18,017 nt of DNA from Phycisphaerales bacterium UBA2421 (GTDB lineage: Bacteria; Planctomycetota; Phycisphaerae; Tepidisphaerales; Tepidisphaeraceae): the NCBI GenBank assembly GCA_002343075.1, contig DDRH01000039.1:1-18017 (forward strand). The letters are read 5' to 3'. The translations under genes were made by a program, and so were the position numbers. Under the pieces are notes generated by a model. The model did no database searches. It worked only from the letters and a program-made list of their open reading frames with translations, and had not been told where the DNA came from. Below, one piece after another: positions 14,332-18,017 of the stretch. Within the stretch, counting starts at the first letter, position 1; every line of letters starts with the position of its first letter.

Positions 14332-16719
14332 GTGCACCATCGACCAGCCGCCGTTGAGCCACTAGAGTCGCGCACCTTCCTGTCTCATGCTGAGCTTGTC
14401 CGCAGCGGGGCGTTTGAGGGGACCGTCTCCACTGACGACTGGGTGCGTGGGGGGAACTGGATTGTTGGCAGTGGGTCGCAGTTTCATGGCGGGTCGCAAT
14501 ATGCTTACCTGACCAACGCCAGCGGCAACGCAGCCAACAACCTTTCCGGCACGCTGCACCAGCAACTTTTGGTCCCTTCGACCTCCGCCAACCCGACGCT
14601 CACTTTCTGGACCAAGATCACCACCGCCGAGACGACCACGACGCTGGCCAAGGACCTGCTGCACGTTCGCATCCTCGACGCCACCGGCACGCAGACGCTG
14701 CAGCACCTGATCACGCTGTCGAACCTCAACTCCGTCACCACCGCCGGCCCGCACACGGCGGCGGGGAAGTACACGCCGCACACGTTCGCGCTTTCGCCGG
14801 CGCTGATCGGGCAGACGATCCGCATCGCGTTCGTGGGCAGCACGGATGCATCCAATCCCACGGTCTTCCGGGTGGACGATGTGGGCCTGAGCGAGCCGAT
14901 CCCGCAAACGCCCGGCACGCGCGGGCAGGTGGTGGGATATCTGCCGTACTATCGCCAGTCGCTCTTCGGGCAGATGGACCTGGACCAGGTCACGCACATC
15001 AACTATTTCGCGATCACCGCCAACTCCAGCGGCGCGCTGACGACGACCAACGTCAACAACACCAGTCTTGCCACGGTTGTGAACGCGGCCCACGCCCGCG
15101 GCATCGGCGTGAGCATCACCGTCGGCCCGCATTCGTTTTCTGCGATGGCGGCGAACCCCGCGGCGCGGGCGGCGTTTGCGCTGAACATCCGCAATTACAT
15201 CGTCGCGCGCAACCTCGATGGCGTGGACATCGACTGGGAACCCCCCGGCAGCGCCGCCGACCAGGTCAACTACGGCCTGCTGATTCACGATCTCTACGCC
15301 CAGCTCAACCCCATCGGCAAGAAGATCACCGCCGCCGTGAACCCGTGGACCAAGGAGATACCCGTCGCCGCGACGCAGATGATGGATTGGGTTAACGTGA
15401 TGTGCTACGACTTCGACTACGCCAACCACTCCACCTTCGCCGCCGCCACCGACGGCTTGAACCAGTGGTTCAACTACGGCGTGGCCAAGGACAAGCTGGT
15501 GATGGGCGTCCCCTTTTACGGGCGGAGCGGCTCGAGCTGGAGCAATACAGTTTCGCGCACATACGGCGCGATTGTCAGCGACTATCGCACCACGCAAGGC
15601 GTATACCCGCCGGCAGAAATGGACTCTTACACCGACACCGGCGGCGCCACGTTCTTCTTCAACGGCCCGGCGACCATGCAGGCGAAGGTAAACTTCGTTC
15701 GCGATAACGGATTTGCCGGCGCGATGATCTGGGAACTCGGGCAGGATCACTGGGAATCGGGGCAGTACACACCGTACTCCGTGCTACCCGTGGTGGGTTC
15801 GATTCGACGTCCCGATGCGCCGACAGCGCCGGCGCTGGCGCCCGGAAATGACACGGGCGCAAGTCCATCCGATCGCATCACCAACATCGCTGCGCCGACG
15901 CTTGCGGGCACGGCGGTGCCTGGCGCGACGATTACCCTGCTGGTGGACGGCGCACCTCGCGGCATGGGCATTGCCAACGCGTCGGGCGCGTGGACGGCGG
16001 TGATCAGTCCCGGCTTGCCCGACGGCACCCACACCGTGACCGCCGTCGCGTCGAACTTGAACGGGGCCAGCCCTGCGTCGCAGGGGGTGGCGATCACGCT
16101 CGACACCACGCCTCCTGCGGTTGTCGCGGCGGAGTTTGAGTTTCTCTCGGCGCAAGCGGTTCACTTCCAAATCAGCGAGAGTCTCGGCGGGACGCTCACC
16201 CACGCCGACCTTGCCGTCGACAACCTGACCACCGGCACCGCAGTGCCAGAGCAACAGATAACGCTTATGCAGACCGGCACCGCATACCGCGTGGGCTTCG
16301 CCAGTGTGCTGGTGGACGGCAACTATCGCGCTTCGATCGCCCCGGACGGCGTGACTGACATCGCCGGAAACACGCTTGCCTCAGGCGCGTCGTCGTTCGA
16401 TTTCTTCATCCTCGCCGCCGACGCCAATCGCGATCGCAATGTCAACCTCGACGACTTCACCATTCTAGCCGCCAACTTCGGGCAGACCGGTCGTGTTTTT
16501 AGTCAGGGCAACTTCGACTACAGCCCCGGCGGTGGGGTGACCCTCAACGACTTTACCATCCTTGCCAGCCAGTTTGGGAAGACCTTGCCAGCGCTCGCCG
16601 CGGTCCCGGGTGCCCGCGCCGTTTCGAGTGCGCCCGGTTTGGTCGAAGAGACAATCTCCAGACAGATTGGGCTTTTCGGCGGAAATGAAATTGTGTCCGT
16701 TCCCACAATACCGGCATGA
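14332..16719 (+). CDS. Exported multidomain GH18 chitinase-like glycoside hydrolase
   Basis: A 795-residue protein. AVEPLESRTFLSHAE (7-21) is the planctomycete N-terminal motif. Residues about 20-188 look like a jelly-roll carbohydrate-binding or adhesion domain (LVRSGAFEG...FRVDDVGLSE). Residues about 196-486 are glycoside hydrolase family 18: VVGYLPYYRQ, the catalytic DxxDxDxE as DGVDIDWE (296-303, acid Glu303), MCYDFDY (357-363), GVPFYGR (392-398) and AMIWELGQD (464-472). Bacterial Ig-like domains follow at about 500-590 (PTLAGTAVPGATITLLVDG) and 591-695 (DTTPPAVVAAEF). Two dockerin-like units come at about 696-750 (ADANRDRNVNLDDFTILAAN, TLNDFTILASQFG). It probably hydrolyses chitin or a related beta-1,4-GlcNAc polymer outside the cell. 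The GTG start at 14332 has GGAG 9 bases upstream and an extended -10 promoter. Confidence 0.9.
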   Translation: MHHRPAAVEPLESRTFLSHAELVRSGAFEGTVSTDDWVRGGNWIVGSGSQFHGGSQYAYLTNASGNAANNLSGTLHQQLLVPSTSANPTLTFWTKITTAETTTTLAKDLLHVRILDATGTQTLQHLITLSNLNSVTTAGPHTAAGKYTPHTFALSPALIGQTIRIAFVGSTDASNPTVFRVDDVGLSEPIPQTPGTRGQVVGYLPYYRQSLFGQMDLDQVTHINYFAITANSSGALTTTNVNNTSLATVVNAAHARGIGVSITVGPHSFSAMAANPAARAAFALNIRNYIVARNLDGVDIDWEPPGSAADQVNYGLLIHDLYAQLNPIGKKITAAVNPWTKEIPVAATQMMDWVNVMCYDFDYANHSTFAAATDGLNQWFNYGVAKDKLVMGVPFYGRSGSSWSNTVSRTYGAIVSDYRTTQGVYPPAEMDSYTDTGGATFFFNGPATMQAKVNFVRDNGFAGAMIWELGQDHWESGQYTPYSVLPVVGSIRRPDAPTAPALAPGNDTGASPSDRITNIAAPTLAGTAVPGATITLLVDGAPRGMGIANASGAWTAVISPGLPDGTHTVTAVASNLNGASPASQGVAITLDTTPPAVVAAEFEFLSAQAVHFQISESLGGTLTHADLAVDNLTTGTAVPEQQITLMQTGTAYRVGFASVLVDGNYRASIAPDGVTDIAGNTLASGASSFDFFILAADANRDRNVNLDDFTILAANFGQTGRVFSQGNFDYSPGGGVTLNDFTILASQFGKTLPALAAVPGARAVSSAPGLVEETISRQIGLFGGNEIVSVPTIPA

Positions 16720-16942
16720 ACGTACGCGCAGCTCTTCGGGCGGGTGGTTGAGATAATCGCCTCGCGTGATTGGGTCGCCCCCCAGCACTTTCGGATTAAC
16801 TTCAGCACGCTTTGCAGGGGGATGCGCGGCGCGGTTAGTATCGCGTTCTGGCTTCACTCGTCCATGTCGGCGGTGACGCGAAGCTGCTGCGCAAACTCTG
16901 ACATGGAAGCAGGCACCACCAAGACTTGCCCCTCGCTATCGC

Positions 16943-18017
16943 ATGACACTCGATCCCTTCAATACCACAGTCGCTGCGCCCATGTTGCTGGCGATTGTCG
17001 AACCGTATAGCACTGCGGTCTTTCTGCTTGTTGTGGGAGTGTTGATCGGTGTCAGCGGGCTGATTAGTAAGACTGCCGACCGGCTGGGCGTGCCGGTGGT
17101 GTTGCTCTTTCTGGTCTTGGGAATGCTCGGCGGTTCGGAGGGGCTGGGTGGGATCGAGTTCACAGATTATAGCGTTGCCGTCCGACTGGGGACGATGGCG
17201 CTGGTGCTGATTCTGTTCGATGGGGGACTGAACACATCATTTTCGTCGATCCGGCAGGTCATCGGTCCGGCTTCGGTGCTGGCTACTTTTGGCGTTGCGG
17301 CGACGGCGGGGCTGGTTGCGTTGTCGGCGTGGGTGCTCGGGTTGCCGTGGCCGGCAGCACTGTTACTCGGGGCGGTGGTGTCGTCGACCGATGCCGCCGC
17401 CGTTTTTGCGGTGCTACGGGGCGGGGGGGCGTCCCTCAAGCCGCGCGTGGGCCGCACGATCGAGGTCGAGTCGTGCATAAACGATCCGATGGCCGTCATC
17501 CTCACGACGACGATGATCCAATTCCTCACCGCCGAGCAGCCTCTCGGGTGGCGGCCGCTGCTCGATGTCCCTATCCAGCTCGCGGTGGGCGCGGGCGTGG
17601 GCATCGTGCTTGGTTTCCTTGGTGTGTTCGTACTCCGTCGGGTGCGGCTTGGCACGGTCGGCCTCTATCCAGCGCTCACACTTGCGCTGGCGTTTTTCTC
17701 GTTCGGTGCCGCGACGGTCGCTTATGGCAGCGGATTCATGGCTGTCTATGCAACGGGCGTCGTGTTGGGCAACAAGGCCATTCCCTACCGAAGCGGGCTT
17801 GCGCGCGTTCACGATGCCCTGGCCTGGCTGTCCCAGATCGGCATGTTTCTGATGCTCGGGTTGCTGGTGTTTCCGTCGCGCCTGCTCGACATTGTCGGGG
17901 TCGGCCTGGCGGTGTCGCTGTTCCTGGCGTTTATCGCGCGGCCGCTTGCAGTGGTGCCGTTCCTGCTGCCATTTGGATATACGCTGAGGGAAGCGGCCTA
18001 TGTCGGGTGGGTGGGGC
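16943..18017 (+). CDS. CPA1-type cation/proton antiporter, N-terminal part (3' end outside window)
   Basis: An uninterrupted frame runs from the ATG at 16943 to the window edge (358 residues plus one base). It has about ten hydrophobic segments (AVFLLVVGVLIGVSGLIS, VPVVLLFLVLGMLGGSEG, LLLGAVVSSTDAAAVFAVLR, LTLALAFFSFGAATVAYG, IGMFLMLGLLVFPSRLLDIV). The transport signature is clear: STDAAAVFAVLRGGG followed by VGRTIEVESCINDPMAVILT, matching the 'SSTDAAAVFslLrg...lEaESglNDP' pattern of the NhaP2/CvrA-like K+(Na+)/H+ antiporters, with both conserved Asp present. It exchanges monovalent cations for protons across the cytoplasmic membrane. No ribosome-binding site is obvious; the ATG at 16982 is an alternative start. 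A C-terminal TrkA-C domain, if present, lies outside the window. The 223 bases before it hold nothing recognisable. Confidence 0.88.
   Translation, partial: MTLDPFNTTVAAPMLLAIVEPYSTAVFLLVVGVLIGVSGLISKTADRLGVPVVLLFLVLGMLGGSEGLGGIEFTDYSVAVRLGTMALVLILFDGGLNTSFSSIRQVIGPASVLATFGVAATAGLVALSAWVLGLPWPAALLLGAVVSSTDAAAVFAVLRGGGASLKPRVGRTIEVESCINDPMAVILTTTMIQFLTAEQPLGWRPLLDVPIQLAVGAGVGIVLGFLGVFVLRRVRLGTVGLYPALTLALAFFSFGAATVAYGSGFMAVYATGVVLGNKAIPYRSGLARVHDALAWLSQIGMFLMLGLLVFPSRLLDIVGVGLAVSLFLAFIARPLAVVPFLLPFGYTLREAAYVGWVG

Noticed and set aside
14362..15750. 462-codon open frame on the minus strand
   Set aside because: It lies opposite the chitinase gene, is Arg/Val/Gly/His-rich with no domain, and reflects GC-rich codon use of the real gene, which has intact GH18 motifs.
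16465..16857. 130-codon minus-strand frame over the chitinase 3' end with CRYCGNGH
   Set aside because: The Cys-pair is suggestive, but most of the frame is opposite the dockerin tail and no start signal or family match is visible.

Overview
The window looks like a Planctomycetota chromosome, most likely of the class Phycisphaerae (inference). The grounds are: three predicted exported proteins beginning with the planctomycete N-terminal motif (VEPIETRLLFA, FIETLDLRRVMS, VEPLESRTFLS); dockerin-type 'GDANxDGxVNxxDF' repeats; a PEP-CTERM surface protein with VPEP and RRRR; a sigma-70 factor with a large helix-turn-helix-rich N-terminal half; and palindromic or heptameric interspersed repeats inside and between genes. 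Most genes are monocistronic and often divergent. Housekeeping genes alternate with large exported proteins.

Layout. 1-236 (-): N-terminus of an exported 'W-x-G' protein, cut by the window edge. 491-1441 (+): putative outer-membrane beta-barrel protein. 1501-1881 (-): atpC, divergent from greA (2085-2555, +), each with a recognisable sigma-70-like promoter; the greA leader carries two strong hairpins. 2574-2646: tRNA-Thr(UGU). 2716-4248 (-): CAP-domain protein with an RTX tail. 4490-6196 (-): large sigma factor, divergent from an FAD-oxidoreductase-like protein (6370-7521, +). 7522-7936: AT-richer stretch with a good promoter and several hairpins, one pair mutually exclusive, leading to flgM (7937-8215, +) and a strong terminator. 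8324-9886 (-): guaA with a heptanucleotide repeat inserted in frame. 9887-10157: patch of interspersed repeat-like sequence. 10158-10637 (-): small dockerin-repeat protein. 10763-12412 (-): PEP-CTERM protein whose last residues are encoded by a palindromic repeat. 12743-14161 (+): atpD with its own promoter and terminator. 14332-16719 (+): multidomain GH18 chitinase-like enzyme. 16943-18017 (+): N-terminal part of a CPA1-type cation/proton antiporter.

How the genes relate. There is no single operon. atpC (F1 epsilon) and atpD (F1 beta) are both solitary and about 11 kb apart, so the F1Fo locus is split. The exported CAP-RTX protein, dockerin protein, PEP-CTERM protein, beta-barrel protein and chitinase suggest an organism that handles polymers at its surface. 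FlgM implies sigma-28-controlled flagella encoded elsewhere. No phage, transposase, CRISPR or defence system was seen. The best candidates for something undescribed are the structured leader before flgM, the helix-turn-helix-rich sigma factor, and the repeats that have entered the coding sequences of guaA and the PEP-CTERM protein.
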